NCBI RefSeq assembly: GCF_014281965.1
Contig: NZ_JACFTB010000001.1
Span: forward strand, 496,001-560,000
DNA: 64,000 nt
DNA from: Rhodococcus sp. BP22
GTDB lineage: Bacteria; Actinomycetota; Actinomycetes; Mycobacteriales; Mycobacteriaceae
Direction: 5' to 3'
The notes under the pieces are model-generated. The model worked only from the letters and a program-made list of their open reading frames with translations, ran no database searches and was not told the origin of the DNA. The translations under genes and the position numbers were made by a program. Each line of letters opens with the position of its first letter. Position 1 is the first letter of the stretch. Positions 17,365-26,819 of this stretch are shown here, in pieces.

Positions 17365-17404
17365 CGGTTTTTTCTCATCCTCCGTCGGCTGGCATGAAGT
17401 TCAA

Positions 17405-18145
17405 TCATCGCGCATTGCGTTCATCGCAGTCCATTCGGCCCAGGACCGACGCTACTTCGTCCGTCCTGCCTGCCGCGGCAGCCACAACGTTCGCGTACGA
17501 CATTCGGTGTTGGGAGCACGGCCCGAGTTCCGACATTGCTACCGCATGAGCTCTGGTGCTGTAACCCTTGTGAACCGCGAAGCCGTAACCAGGAATTTCT
17601 GCATCCATCTCGACCATCACTCGGTCTCGCGAGACCTTGGCGAGAACACTGGCCGCGGCAATGCACGCAGCTGTCGCGTCGCCGCCGATTACCGGGAGCG
17701 ACGGAACCGGCAGTCCAGGCACCCGGAATCCGTCGGTGAGAACATATCCGGGCATCATCGCAAGACCTGCCACAGCTCTTCGCATTCCCTCGATGTTGGC
17801 GACATGGACACCGATTCGATCGATCTCATCGGCATCGATGAACACCACACTCCAGGCGAGCGCCAGCCGTTGGATCTTCGGAAACAGCTCCTCACGACGC
17901 TTCTCGGTCAACTTCTTCGAATCATTCAGATCGGCCAGCGCCAGGTGCGCTTTCCCGCCGAGCACACAGGCGGCGACGGTCAGCGGGCCGGCGCATGCAC
18001 CCCGCCCTGCTTCGTCGACACCTGCCACCGGCCCCAGTCCATTGCGTTCGAGTGCAGACTCCATCGTCCGCAGCCCGGAAGAGCGACGAATGACAGGACG
18101 CGGTGGCCACGACGGACGACCTCGTGATCGACTCGAACTACTCAT
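17405..18145 (-). CDS. rnhB: Ribonuclease HII
   Basis: Removes ribonucleotides and RNA from DNA-RNA hybrids. The 246-residue protein has the catalytic signature [13 protein letters not shown] with Asp and Glu ligands, [12 protein letters not shown] and the third acidic residue in [14 protein letters not shown], then [16 protein letters not shown] and HKGYSTRAH. The N-terminus ([14 protein letters not shown]) resembles that of mycobacterial RnhB, which supports the ATG at 18145. It lies 14 bases after lepB. Confidence 0.95.
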   Translation of the reverse strand: MSSSSRSRGRPSWPPRPVIRRSSGLRTMESALERNGLGPVAGVDEAGRGACAGPLTVAACVLGGKAHLALADLNDSKKLTEKRREELFPKIQRLALAWSVVFIDADEIDRIGVHVANIEGMRRAVAGLAMMPGYVLTDGFRVPGLPVPSLPVIGGDATAACIAAASVLAKVSRDRVMVEMDAEIPGYGFAVHKGYSTRAHAVAMSELGPCSQHRMSYANVVAAAAGRTDEVASVLGRMDCDERNAR

Positions 18146-18159
18146 TGCCCGTGTTCAGC

Positions 18160-18942
18160 TCACTGTCCCTGGATGTCGGGCGAGTCGAGGGTGCCGAACC
18201 GCGATGGCGGCAGTGCGATGAGGAACGCCTTGCCGATCACATTGTCGATCGGCACGGTCCCCATCAGCTCGTCCGAGACATGGAACCGCGAATCGGCAGA
18301 ATTGCTTCGATTGTCACCCATGACCCAGACGTTGCCCTCGGGCACGGTTACAGGCGCAAAGCAACGACCGGACTTCAACTCGGTATCGCAGGACATGACG
18401 TCAGGCGTAAACGGGAAGTCCATCTGAATATATGGTTCGTCGAGCGGTTTACCGTCCACCAGCACACGCCCCTGAGCGTCACAGCACTCTACGGTTTGTC
18501 CCCCAGTGGCGATCACTCGTTTGACGAGATCGTTTTCGTCCGGTGCGACGACACCGATCAACGAGCCGACTTCCTCGGCGCCACGGATTATCGCGTTCGA
18601 CGACCGGGTGGAGGTGAAGTCGCTGTTCCACGAGTCGGGACCGCGGAAGACGATGACGTCGCCCGGCTTGGGGTCTCCGAAGCGATAACCGATCTTCTCC
18701 ACCACGATGCGGTCCCCGGTGCACCCGGCGCAGCCATGCAGCGTCGGTTCCATCGATTCGGACGGAATCAGATACACGCGTGCAACGAATGTCTGGAGCA
18801 GGAAGCTCAGAACCAACGCGACGAGTATCAGTATCGGCAGTTCACGCCAGAAGGATCGAGGCTTTTTCTCACGACGCGCCTCTTCCGACTTCTCACTCTG
18901 CGAATCGGACGGCCGGTTCGGATCCTGCTGGGAATCTGCCAC
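18160..18942 (-). CDS. lepB: Signal peptidase I
   Basis: The membrane serine-lysine protease that removes Sec and Tat signal peptides. The 260-residue protein has a charged N-terminal cytoplasmic tail, one membrane helix (about residues 36-53), the catalytic Ser63 in PSESMEPTL and the catalytic Lys141 in DLVKRVIA, and ends with GDNRSNSADSRFHG-type motif (here GDNRSNSADSRFHVSDE). Only one membrane span is visible, as in mycobacterial LepB. It is transcribed after rplS, separated by a terminator, and continues into rnhB. Confidence 0.95.
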   Translation of the reverse strand: MADSQQDPNRPSDSQSEKSEEARREKKPRSFWRELPILILVALVLSFLLQTFVARVYLIPSESMEPTLHGCAGCTGDRIVVEKIGYRFGDPKPGDVIVFRGPDSWNSDFTSTRSSNAIIRGAEEVGSLIGVVAPDENDLVKRVIATGGQTVECCDAQGRVLVDGKPLDEPYIQMDFPFTPDVMSCDTELKSGRCFAPVTVPEGNVWVMGDNRSNSADSRFHVSDELMGTVPIDNVIGKAFLIALPPSRFGTLDSPDIQGQ

Positions 18943-19027
18943 GGCACTAGATTAGCCGCAGTCTCTCCGAGCCTCGAACAGTGCACCGACGCGTGGCGAC
19001 CAAACGAGCAACGGTGATGAGAACATG

Positions 19028-19066
19028 AAAGCGCCGCACCGACCCGAGGGGCGATGCGGCGCTTTT
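19028..19066 (-). terminator. Intrinsic terminator after rplS
   Basis: An 11-base perfect stem, AAAGCGCCGCA (19028-19038) with TGCGGCGCTTT (19055-19065), lies 26 bases after the rplS stop. On the minus strand the stem ends in TTT. It separates rplS from lepB. Confidence 0.75.
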
Positions 19067-19091
19067 CGAAGCTGGGCGGAAGTAACCGCAA

Positions 19092-19433
19092 TCAGCGCTT
19101 TTCCTTGATCTTGGCAGCCTTGCCACGAAGGTCACGGAGGTAGTAGAGCTTCGCGCGACGAACATCTCCACGAGTCAGAACCTCGAACTCGGCGATGTTC
19201 GGGCTGTGAACCGGGAAGGTGCGCTCGACACCGACACCGAACGAAACCTTACGAACGGTGAACGTCTCACGAACGCCACCACCCTGGCGACGAATCACGA
19301 CGCCCTTGAAGATCTGAATGCGCTCTTTCGAGCCTTCGATAACCTTGACGTGCACGTTCAACGTGTCGCCTGGGCGGAAGGCAGGAATGTCGCTGCGAAG
19401 CGACTTATTGTCCAAGAAGTCCAGAGTGTTCAT
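19092..19433 (-). CDS. rplS: 50S ribosomal protein L19
   Basis: L19 lies at the 30S-50S interface. The 113-residue protein matches the standard length and reads [45 protein letters not shown] and [25 protein letters not shown] before a basic tail (AAKIKEKR). The ATG at 19431-19433 gives the usual N-terminus and has AAGGA ten bases upstream; an ATG four codons earlier (MALP) is less likely. A promoter element shared with rpsP lies about 115 bases upstream. Confidence 0.97.
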   Translation of the reverse strand: MNTLDFLDNKSLRSDIPAFRPGDTLNVHVKVIEGSKERIQIFKGVVIRRQGGGVRETFTVRKVSFGVGVERTFPVHSPNIAEFEVLTRGDVRRAKLYYLRDLRGKAAKIKEKR

Positions 19434-19519
19434 CGGTAGGGCCATCCTTGCGTTCTTCGCATGAGCAGAGGAACCGAGCGGCCCCGCAAACGAGACTCGG
19501 CTGGTTCGTACTCCGATTA

Positions 19520-19565
19520 GGGTTGTGCCTTGCACAGGCAACCCGCCTATTGTGCCAGAGAGAGA
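19520..19565 (-). promoter_or_regulatory. Candidate rplS promoter and leader hairpin
   Basis: On the minus strand, bases 19545-19565 read TCTCTCTCTGGCA, C, then AATAGGC. The same element with one change stands before rpsP at 25987-26007. A CACAAT hexamer (19549-19554) is the likely -10, giving a leader of about 109 bases. Just downstream a GGGTTG/CAACCC hairpin (19520-19525 with 19539-19544) could form in the leader RNA. Confidence 0.5.
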
Positions 19566-19584
19566 CCCTGGTTGCGAAATCGCG

Positions 19585-20430
19585 TCACTCTGCGGAGGCC
19601 GTCGGCACCGGAGGTGGCGCCGCCGGACGAACCTTCCTGTCGAGTTCGTATTCCGTCGCTTCGACGGCGTGGCCGATACTCGGTTTCCCGGCAATCAGGT
19701 CCTGAAGGTAGACCTTCGCCCTGATCGTCGGACGTCTGATGGTGCGCTCGCGCCGAAGTGCACGCTCCATCCGCTTGGGCCTGCTCGTGTAGTACCAGCG
19801 CGCCCAGGGTGCGCCGGGCCTGCTGAGCCGGATCGCACCGACGTAGAGAATCGGCGCGACGAACAAACCGATCAATCCCGTCCAGATCTTCCCCTTGAGC
19901 ACGACGACCGCGCAGACAGCAAGGTGAAAGAGGGCGAGAGCTGTGTATCCAGCCCGGACCCATGGGTTGGGGTCGCGGCGAATGTCGGTGACATTCAAGA
20001 ATTCGAGTGGGTGAAATCCCAGCAGAAGCAACCCTGTTGCCGCCGTCGCGACGAACACCGCATCGATCGACGTTCTGCCTTGTTCGGACCAGTAGACATC
20101 CTCGAGGTAAAAGATCAAAGCGAACTCGTCCAGCACAAGCGCCGCGCCGACCCCGAACAACGAAGCGAGTGCGGCGCCAGTCTCGGTCGATGCGTCCTCG
20201 TACACCGAGATGAGAGCAACGCCGGCGACGAGCATCAGCACGACCCCGAACACGACGTGATGGATGTGTCGACCACCTGGAGTGATGTTTCCCGGCCACC
20301 ACTTCACCTGAGCCCGGATCAATCGAACGCTGAGTCGAATGACAGCAAACCCGACCACGAAACCGATGAGGAAGCACAGGAGAGGGAGACGTCCGTGCTC
20401 GATGATCTCCCCCTCCAGCCACTCACTCAC
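19585..20430 (-). CDS. Multi-pass integral membrane protein of unknown function
   Basis: A 281-residue protein with about six hydrophobic segments: roughly residues 14-36, 56-76, 84-106, 122-142, 160-178 and 182-200. The C-terminal 80 residues are basic and soluble ([20 protein letters not shown]). A histidine pair lies at [11 protein letters not shown] in the second segment, and [15 protein letters not shown] in the third has several acidic residues, so metal binding is conceivable but unproven. No known family could be named with confidence. It lies upstream of rplS on the same strand and 77 bases after the tex stop. Confidence 0.72.
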   Translation of the reverse strand: MSEWLEGEIIEHGRLPLLCFLIGFVVGFAVIRLSVRLIRAQVKWWPGNITPGGRHIHHVVFGVVLMLVAGVALISVYEDASTETGAALASLFGVGAALVLDEFALIFYLEDVYWSEQGRTSIDAVFVATAATGLLLLGFHPLEFLNVTDIRRDPNPWVRAGYTALALFHLAVCAVVVLKGKIWTGLIGLFVAPILYVGAIRLSRPGAPWARWYYTSRPKRMERALRRERTIRRPTIRAKVYLQDLIAGKPSIGHAVEATEYELDRKVRPAAPPPVPTASAE

Positions 20431-20507
20431 CGCGGCCCACCCCTCTTACAGTCGGTTCGACATCTGTCGAATGCGCACGATCCTGAATTCGTTCACCGCA
20501 GCAAACT

Positions 20508-22853
20508 CTATTTGCCGAATCCTGCATTCCGGAGCGCGTCTGCCATGGAGCCGCCTGCGGGAGTACTGGCTTGGCGCGCAGCCCCTCCGCGATTCTCACC
20601 ACCGCGATTGTCACCACCGCGATTCTCTCCACCGCGGCCTTCCCTGCGTGGCCCTTGGCGCCGATCCGACTGACCGCCCCGAGTTTTGTCCTTCGACCCG
20701 GCACCGGGCTCGTCGTCGAGGCGCAAACTAAGGCCGATGCGCTGACGCGCGATGTCGACCTCCATGACCTTGACCTTGACCACCTGCCCCGACTTCACGA
20801 CCTCGCGTGGATCCTTGACAAAGTTGTGCGACAACGCCGAAACGTGCACCAAGCCGTCTTGATGGACGCCGACATCGACGAAGGCGCCGAATGCCGCAAC
20901 GTTCGTCACGACGCCTTCGAGTGTCATCCCCGGCTTCAGATCCGCGACCTTCTCTATTCCCGCCGCGAAGGTCGCGGTCTTGAACTCCGGACGCGGATCC
21001 CTACCGGGCTTTTCGAGTTCGGCGATGATGTCCGTGACGGTCGGTAGGCCGAATCGATCGTCGGCGAACTTTCGTGGATCGAGCGTGCGCAGCAATGTGC
21101 TGTTGCCGATCACCTCGCGTACCCCCACACCGGCCGTGTCGACGATGCGCCGAACTACCGGGTATGCCTCAGGGTGGACGCTCGACCGATCGAGCGGATC
21201 GTCCCCATCGACGATGCGCAGGAATCCTGCACACTGCTCGAATGCCTTCGGACCCAGCCGTGCGACATCTTTGAGCTTGGAGCGACTGGTGAAAGGACCG
21301 TGTTGGTCACGGTGCGCAACAATGCTTTCGGCGAGCGAACCAGCAATTCCTGACACTCTGGACAACAGTGGAACGGAGGCTGTATTGACGTCGACCCCGA
21401 CGGCGTTCACGGCATCCTCCACGACGGCACCGAGGGACCTGGCCAACAACGCCTCGGAAATGTCGTGCTGGTACTGGCCGACCCCGATGGATTTCGGATC
21501 GATCTTCACCAGCTCCGCCAACGGATCTTGGAGCCGTCGTGCAATGGAGACCGCGCCGCGAATAGTCACGTCCAGCTCGGGCAACTCGCTCGAGGCGTAC
21601 GCCGATGCGGAGTACACCGATGCGCCCGCTTCGGAAACAACGATCTTGGTCAACCCTGCCGCGGGGTATTTGGCGATGAGCTCCGCTGCGAGCGCGTCGG
21701 TTTCGCGTGAGGCCGTGCCATTTCCGATTGCGATCAACTGAACCGAGTGCTTCGAGGCCAATGCCGCCAGCGTCGCGAGCGCCTGGTCCCATTTTCCTTG
21801 CGGCTTGTGCGGATAGATCGTGTCGTAGTCGACGACCTTGCCCGTCGAATCCACCACTGCAACTTTGGTGCCTGTCCGGAATCCCGGATCGAGACCCATC
21901 GTCGAACGGTTGCCTGCAGGAGCTGCAAGCAACAAGTCCTTCAGGTTGGACGCGAACACATCCACTGCGTCCTTTTCGGCGGACTGTCGAAGGCGCATTC
22001 GAACATCGATTGCCATGGTCACCAGGAGCTTGGTCCGCCATGCCCAACGCACGGTGTCGAGGAGCCAGCGGTCACCGGCGCGGCCGCGATCGGCGATGTC
22101 GAACTTCTTCGCGATGCGCCCTTCGTAGACCGTGGGAACTCCAGGCTGCGCTTCCTCCTGCTCCGGTTCGAGGCCCAGGGAGAGAATCTCCTCCTTCTCC
22201 CCGCGCAGTGCCGCGAGAATCCGGTGCGAGGGCAAACTGGTGAAGGGTTCGGAGAATTCGAAGTAGTCCGCAAATTTGGAGCCTTCGTCCTCCTTGCCCT
22301 TACGGACGGACGCCGTCAACTTGCCGCGAGTCCACATGAGCTCACGAAGTTCGCCCACCAGGTCCGGATCCTCCGCGAAACGTTCGACGAGGATTGCGCG
22401 TGCACCGTCGAGTTGTTCGGTGTCGTACTGCGCCGGGTCGGTATTCGGATCGGAGATGAGTGCGTCGGCAACAGGCTCGTGCCCGGCCTCCCGCGCGATC
22501 TGAGCCTTCGTTCTGCGCTTCGGCTTGAACGGCAGGTAGATGTCCTCGACTCGGGCTTTCGTCTCGGCCGACATCAGGGACTGCTCGAGTGTCTCGTCGA
22601 GCTTGCCTTGGGATCGAATCGATTCGATGACCGCATCACGTCGCTCGTCGAGTTCGCGGAGGTACCGCAGACGCTCGTCGAGCTGGCGGAGCTGGGCGTC
22701 GTCGAGGCTGCCGGTGACCTCCTTCCGATACCGAGCGATGAACGGAACGGTCGAGCCACTGTCCAACAGATCCACGGCCGCGCGGACCTGCTCCTCGCGG
22801 ACGTCGAGTTCTTCAGCTATACGCTTGGTCACAGATTTCAGAGCAGTCGTCAC
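20508..22853 (-). CDS. tex: Tex-family S1 RNA-binding protein
   Basis: A 781-residue Tex protein, related to eukaryotic Spt6, that binds nucleic acid and affects transcription. It has the N-terminal helical region, a YqgF/RNase-H-like domain (NRSTMGLDPGFRTGTKVAVVDSTGKVVDYDTIYP), helix-hairpin-helix motifs (LLSRVSGIAGSLAESIVAHRDQHGPF, RLGPKAFEQCAGFLRI) and an S1 domain at about residues 640-710 (GMTLEGVVTNVAAFGAFVDVGVHQDGLVHVS). After S1 is an unusual basic tail with repeated ENRGG and DNRGG units (RGG-like), expected to bind RNA. The gene starts back to back with the LppW-like gene. Confidence 0.93.
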   Translation of the reverse strand: MTTALKSVTKRIAEELDVREEQVRAAVDLLDSGSTVPFIARYRKEVTGSLDDAQLRQLDERLRYLRELDERRDAVIESIRSQGKLDETLEQSLMSAETKARVEDIYLPFKPKRRTKAQIAREAGHEPVADALISDPNTDPAQYDTEQLDGARAILVERFAEDPDLVGELRELMWTRGKLTASVRKGKEDEGSKFADYFEFSEPFTSLPSHRILAALRGEKEEILSLGLEPEQEEAQPGVPTVYEGRIAKKFDIADRGRAGDRWLLDTVRWAWRTKLLVTMAIDVRMRLRQSAEKDAVDVFASNLKDLLLAAPAGNRSTMGLDPGFRTGTKVAVVDSTGKVVDYDTIYPHKPQGKWDQALATLAALASKHSVQLIAIGNGTASRETDALAAELIAKYPAAGLTKIVVSEAGASVYSASAYASSELPELDVTIRGAVSIARRLQDPLAELVKIDPKSIGVGQYQHDISEALLARSLGAVVEDAVNAVGVDVNTASVPLLSRVSGIAGSLAESIVAHRDQHGPFTSRSKLKDVARLGPKAFEQCAGFLRIVDGDDPLDRSSVHPEAYPVVRRIVDTAGVGVREVIGNSTLLRTLDPRKFADDRFGLPTVTDIIAELEKPGRDPRPEFKTATFAAGIEKVADLKPGMTLEGVVTNVAAFGAFVDVGVHQDGLVHVSALSHNFVKDPREVVKSGQVVKVKVMEVDIARQRIGLSLRLDDEPGAGSKDKTRGGQSDRRQGPRREGRGGENRGGDNRGGENRGGAARQASTPAGGSMADALRNAGFGK

Positions 22854-22917
22854 GGCGTTGGACCCTACCGCTACTCTAAGACGAGAACATCAGTGACCAT
22901 CGTGGGAGATTGAAGAC

Positions 22918-23889
22918 ATGTCCAGGCCGAAGCAAGTCCTGGCGGTATCGTTTACGGCCCTCATCACCGCGGTATCGATTCTTTCCACTGGGTGCAGTGC
23001 CCCCGACGACACCCCGGCCGCGCTCGCGATCGATACTTCCGAATCACCTTTTCCCGACACGGCCACCGTCGAAGACATGTCTATCGAGTCGCGTATCCCC
23101 GAAGCCGTGGCTTCGGCCCTCGGGCGTGGCGCGGAGGTCGATTTCGCTTTCCTCGATCGTGAGACCGGTGCGTACTTTGCCAGCGGCGATTCCGAACCGA
23201 TCGAAACAGCGTCGGTATCCAAGCTGTTCATCGCCGACGAAGTTCTGCACGGGGCGGATGTAAGCCAGGTCCCGGTCGCCGAAGAAGACCTGGAGTCGTT
23301 GACGACTATGCTGGAGTCCTCGGACGACTTTGCCGCAAACAACTTGTGGGACAAGTACGGCGGGTCCGAGATCATCACGCGCGTGACCGAGCGCTACGGA
23401 TTGACGGCGACCACACCGCCGTGGGATGACCTGTGGTGGAACACGATGTCGACCGCTGCCGACCTCGTTGCCTATTACACACGACTGCTCGACGGCGTCG
23501 GCGGACTCTCACCTGCATCGACCGCAACGATGATCGGGCTTCTTCGACAATCGGCTCCGGTGGCCACCGACGGGTATCACCAACATTTCGGAATTGTCGA
23601 CGGCCTACCAGCCGAACCTGTTTACGCGGTCAAACAGGGGTGGATGTGCTGCATCGCCGATCGGTGGATCCATCTCTCGACGGGCACAGTAGGCACAGAC
23701 AATCGCTACGTGGTGGCATTCGTTTCTCGCGAGGAGATTCACTACGAGGACGATATGGAACATTATCCGGACACCGCGGTCGTGGACGTCACCGACGACA
23801 GTAGCGCTCAGCACGCTCGCGACACGCTCACCGGCGTCGTGACGATGCTGTTTCCGGAAGGCACGATCGGCGGCCGGCCTGTCGCCTGA
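22918..23889 (+). CDS. lppW: LppW-like lipoprotein with beta-lactamase-type fold
   Basis: A 323-residue lipoprotein: the signal ends with the lipobox LSTGC, so C26 is the lipidated residue. The mature part resembles class A beta-lactamases and serine hydrolases, with S99-V-S-K102 in the SxxK position (TASVSKLFIAD), SDD at residues 135-137 where beta-lactamases have SDN, and KQG (VKQGW) in place of KTG. Altered SDN and KTG motifs make true beta-lactamase activity uncertain. It lies between rplS/tex and trmD, the same place as Rv2905 (lppW) in M. tuberculosis. Its GGGAGA is a good ribosome binding site. It runs opposite to its neighbours. Confidence 0.85.
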   Translation: MSRPKQVLAVSFTALITAVSILSTGCSAPDDTPAALAIDTSESPFPDTATVEDMSIESRIPEAVASALGRGAEVDFAFLDRETGAYFASGDSEPIETASVSKLFIADEVLHGADVSQVPVAEEDLESLTTMLESSDDFAANNLWDKYGGSEIITRVTERYGLTATTPPWDDLWWNTMSTAADLVAYYTRLLDGVGGLSPASTATMIGLLRQSAPVATDGYHQHFGIVDGLPAEPVYAVKQGWMCCIADRWIHLSTGTVGTDNRYVVAFVSREEIHYEDDMEHYPDTAVVDVTDDSSAQHARDTLTGVVTMLFPEGTIGGRPVA

Positions 23890-23899
23890 CCCGAACAGT

Positions 23900-24580
23900 T
23901 CAGTCCGACAAGAGATCCGGGCGACGCTCGGTCGTACGTCGGAGGGACTGCTCCGCGCGCCACGCGGCGATCCGCGCATGGTCGCCGGAGAGGAGTACGT
24001 CGGGAACCTCGAGTCCACGCCAACTCACCGGCCTGGTGTAACTGGGGCCCTCGAGCAATCCATCGGAGAACGAATCTTGTTGGTGCGATTGCTGATTGCC
24101 GAGCACACCCGGCAGGAGCCGTACAACGGCCTCACTCATCACCAGGACTGCAGCCTCGCCGCCGATGAGGACGTAATCACCGATACTCACTTCTTCGACG
24201 CGAACTCTTCGAGCTGCGTCGTCGAAGACTCGCTGATCGATGCCTTCGTACCGGCCACAAGCGAACACCAGATGACGTTCTTCCGCCCACCGCTCGGCGG
24301 TGCGCTGTGTGAAGGGCACACCAGCAGGCGTCGGAACTACCAATAGTGAATCTTCTGCGAGTACGTCATCGAGGGCGTCACCCCAGACAGTGGATTTCAT
24401 GACCATTCCTGGGCCACCACCGTAGGGCGAATCGTCGACGGCTTTGTGCACGTCGTGGGTCCACGACCTCAGATCGTGAACCCCCACCGAGACGAGCCCC
24501 TTGTCGATTGCCTTGCCCAGCAAAGCAGTTCGAAGGGGCGTCAGGTACTCGGGAAATATCGTGACGATATCGAGTTGCAC
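23900..24580 (-). CDS. trmD: tRNA (guanine37-N1)-methyltransferase
   Basis: Makes m1G37 in tRNAs that read CNN codons and so prevents frameshifting. The 226-residue SPOUT protein has [54 protein letters not shown] and [32 protein letters not shown], which form the knotted SAM site. It is last in the rpsP-khpA-rimM-trmD operon and starts five bases after rimM. Its stop is only ten bases from that of the convergent LppW-like gene. Confidence 0.97.
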   Translation of the reverse strand: MQLDIVTIFPEYLTPLRTALLGKAIDKGLVSVGVHDLRSWTHDVHKAVDDSPYGGGPGMVMKSTVWGDALDDVLAEDSLLVVPTPAGVPFTQRTAERWAEERHLVFACGRYEGIDQRVFDDAARRVRVEEVSIGDYVLIGGEAAVLVMSEAVVRLLPGVLGNQQSHQQDSFSDGLLEGPSYTRPVSWRGLEVPDVLLSGDHARIAAWRAEQSLRRTTERRPDLLSD

Positions 24581-24584
24581 CGCG

Positions 24585-25118
24585 CTACTCCGGATCCAGT
24601 AGACCCTCGGGCGGATCGATCACGACGACGCCGTCGGCAAGCGACACCGACGTCACGATCGCGGCAACGAACGGCACGAGTAACTCCGCGCGGCTGCCGT
24701 CGGCGGGGCGGATGGACAACAACTCCCCCGCCGCCGAGTGCAGCACCTCTCGGATCGTACCGATGACAGTACCGTCGGACAGACGGACCGACAGGCCCTC
24801 GAGCTCATGATCGTAGAATTCGTCGTCATCGTCCGACGAGGCCGGCAGATCCTTCGAATCGATGACGAACAGTGTGCCGCGAAGAGCGTCGGACACACTG
24901 CGGTCGTCGACGCCTTTCAAGCGCAGCAGAAGCCGCCCGGAGTGATCCCGAGCGGCTTCCACCGTGTATTCGGTTGTATCGGTCGATACTCGCGGCTTGC
25001 GCCCGTGCAGCACCGTTCCTACAGCAAAGCGTTCGTCCGGTTCGTCGGTGCGAACATCGACTACCACTTCACCTTTGACGCCATGCGACTTGGCGACACG
25101 ACCGATTACCAGCTCCAT
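24585..25118 (-). CDS. rimM: Ribosome maturation factor RimM
   Basis: Assists assembly of the 30S head domain around S19. The 177-residue protein has the N-terminal RimM domain ([37 protein letters not shown]) and a C-terminal PRC-barrel ([36 protein letters not shown] ... [29 protein letters not shown]). It lies between khpA and trmD in the standard order, with a gap of 11 bases after khpA. Confidence 0.95.
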   Translation of the reverse strand: MELVIGRVAKSHGVKGEVVVDVRTDEPDERFAVGTVLHGRKPRVSTDTTEYTVEAARDHSGRLLLRLKGVDDRSVSDALRGTLFVIDSKDLPASSDDDDEFYDHELEGLSVRLSDGTVIGTIREVLHSAAGELLSIRPADGSRAELLVPFVAAIVTSVSLADGVVVIDPPEGLLDPE

Positions 25119-25129
25119 TGCGAGATTAC

Positions 25130-25372
25130 CTACTGATCGGTATCGACGACGTCGACGCGAATGCCGCGACCGCCGATTCCGGAGACCAAGGTACGCAACG
25201 CAGTTGCCGTCCGACCGCCGCGTCCTATGACCTTACCCAGATCGTCTGGGTGCACGTGGACTTCCACGGTGCGCCCACGACGTCCGGTGATCATTTCGAC
25301 GCGTACGTCGTCAGGATTGGCGACGATGCCACGAACAAGATGTTCGACGGCGTCGGCGACAACGGCACTCAC
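25130..25372 (-). CDS. khpA: KH-domain RNA-binding protein KhpA
   Basis: An 80-residue protein that is a single KH domain with the loop [16 protein letters not shown], the GxxG motif that grips RNA. In other bacteria KhpA pairs with KhpB/Jag and affects cell-wall growth and small-RNA function. Its ATG overlaps the rpsP stop by four bases (ATGA), so the two are translationally coupled. Confidence 0.93.
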   Translation of the reverse strand: MSAVVADAVEHLVRGIVANPDDVRVEMITGRRGRTVEVHVHPDDLGKVIGRGGRTATALRTLVSGIGGRGIRVDVVDTDQ

Positions 25373-25860
25373 TTCTCAGCAGCCTCGGCGGCCGGAGCTT
25401 CTGCGGTCTCGGCCGCAGCTGAATCGTCGGCCTTGGCCGTCTCATCGGCCTTTGCAGCCTCGTCGGCCTTCGGAGCCTTCTTCTTCTTGGCGGTCGTAGC
25501 GTCGCCGAGCGGCTCGGCGTCGGCCTGAGCCAGAGCAGCGTTGAACAGGTCCAGCTTGGACGGCTTGGCCTCAGCGAAGCGTAGCGTGCCCTCGGTGCCC
25601 GGAAGGCCCTTGAACTTCTGCCAATCACCGGTGATCTTCAGCAGTGCTTCGACGGGCTCGGTCGGGACAGCGCCGACTCCGAGCCAGTACTGCGCGCGCT
25701 CGGAATCGATGTCGATGATGCTGGGGTCCTGCTTGGGCTCGTACTTGCCGATGGTCTCGATCGCACGGCCGTTGCGGCGAGTGCGAGAGTCAGCGATGAC
25801 GACGCGGTAGTGCGGGGTGCGGATCTTGCCGATACGCATGAGCTTGATCTTGACAGCCAT
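25369..25860 (-). CDS. rpsP: 30S ribosomal protein S16
   Basis: S16 is an early assembly protein of the 30S subunit. The first 110 residues of the 163-residue product are the standard protein ([61 protein letters not shown]). Beyond that is a long charged tail rich in Lys, Ala and Glu ([22 protein letters not shown]), usual in actinobacteria and likely disordered. It is first in the operon with khpA, rimM and trmD. A promoter element shared with rplS lies about 127 bases upstream. Confidence 0.96.
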   Translation of the reverse strand: MAVKIKLMRIGKIRTPHYRVVIADSRTRRNGRAIETIGKYEPKQDPSIIDIDSERAQYWLGVGAVPTEPVEALLKITGDWQKFKGLPGTEGTLRFAEAKPSKLDLFNAALAQADAEPLGDATTAKKKKAPKADEAAKADETAKADDSAAAETAEAPAAEAAEK

Positions 25861-25986
25861 GAAAAATAGAGCCTTTCGAGTTGGTCACGCCGCAATTCTG
25901 CGGTGCGCTTGGGATGCGCACCCGGTTTTGCGATGGAGGTGTTGTGACCGCCGTGCGGTACGTAACCGGTGGACGGGCGAACAGCT

Positions 25987-26007
25987 GCCTATTCTGCCAG
26001 AGAGAGA
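25987..26007 (-). promoter_or_regulatory. Candidate rpsP promoter, near-identical to the rplS element
   Basis: On the minus strand the 21 bases read TCTCTCTCTGGCA, G, then AATAGGC, differing at one base from the element before rplS (19545-19565). CAGAAT at 25991-25996 is the likely -10, giving a leader of about 124 bases. The element overlaps the last codons of the CPBP protease gene (stop at 25989), so the rpsP promoter is embedded in the upstream gene. Confidence 0.5.
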
Positions 26008-26819
26008 ATCGCCAGCGCCGGCAGGGTGTTGTTCACCGAGTGAGCGGTAGTGGATGCCACTACCGAACCAGTCCGCATTCGGGCGATGCCGATTGCGAAT
26101 CCGCCCCAGACCAATACGAGAAAACGCCATCCTTCGCGATGCCACAGCGCGAACACGACTGCCGTGAACACCAGAACGACCCATCTGTTTCCCAACCAAG
26201 ACATCCTCATCGGCGCTGCACGCCGTTCGAGCGCCCCCCACAGCATCCCCCGGAACATCACTTCCTCGCAGAACGGGGCGCCGATCCAGATCCACGCCAC
26301 CAACGCGACTTTCCAGGGTGTGGGTATGCCGACCAGGTTGCCGAGCGGAGATCGATCCTCGAGATCGGTACGAGCCAAGACGAGCAGCGCGAGTAACAGA
26401 CCACCTGCCAAGGCAGCGGCACCCCAGGCAATTCCTGATCGAACCTGAACTCCCCATTCGGAAAGCGAGGTCGGCAGGCCGAAGTCGACGACCGGGCCGT
26501 TCCCTCGGCGCGCGGTGATCACGAATGCAAGGCTCGCAGCCAGAACACTGGGAAGCATGATCGCCAGAACGTATGCGGGCGAGGAGTCGGTGTCGATCCA
26601 CCACGGCAGAGCGAGAAAGCCCGCGAGGTTGAGGGCAAGTACCGCCGCTGCTGCTGGAATTCCCCACCTCTGGCCGCCTCGCCGTTTCGCAGCCAGCGAC
26701 TCGGCCCGCCAGTAGCGATCGGAGTACCCGGTGCTCTGATGATGAACAGCGTTCATCGGGGCCATCCCGGCCCAACTCGGCGGAAGATTCTCGGGGTCGC
26801 TCGGACCCGGCCGGGTCAT
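25989..26819 (-). CDS. CPBP family intramembrane metalloprotease
   Basis: A 276-residue membrane protein with about seven hydrophobic segments. The CPBP (CAAX protease and bacteriocin-processing) motifs are present: EEVMFRG (motif 1, metal-binding Glu), FALWH (motif 2) and HSVNNTLPAL (HxxxN, motif 3). Such proteins cleave within membranes, but the substrate is unknown. The ATG at 26817-26819 overlaps the amidohydrolase stop (ATGA), so the two are coupled; the frame is open upstream but lies within the neighbouring gene. The 3' end overlaps the rpsP promoter. Confidence 0.86.
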   Translation of the reverse strand: MTRPGPSDPENLPPSWAGMAPMNAVHHQSTGYSDRYWRAESLAAKRRGGQRWGIPAAAAVLALNLAGFLALPWWIDTDSSPAYVLAIMLPSVLAASLAFVITARRGNGPVVDFGLPTSLSEWGVQVRSGIAWGAAALAGGLLLALLVLARTDLEDRSPLGNLVGIPTPWKVALVAWIWIGAPFCEEVMFRGMLWGALERRAAPMRMSWLGNRWVVLVFTAVVFALWHREGWRFLVLVWGGFAIGIARMRTGSVVASTTAHSVNNTLPALAILSLAE

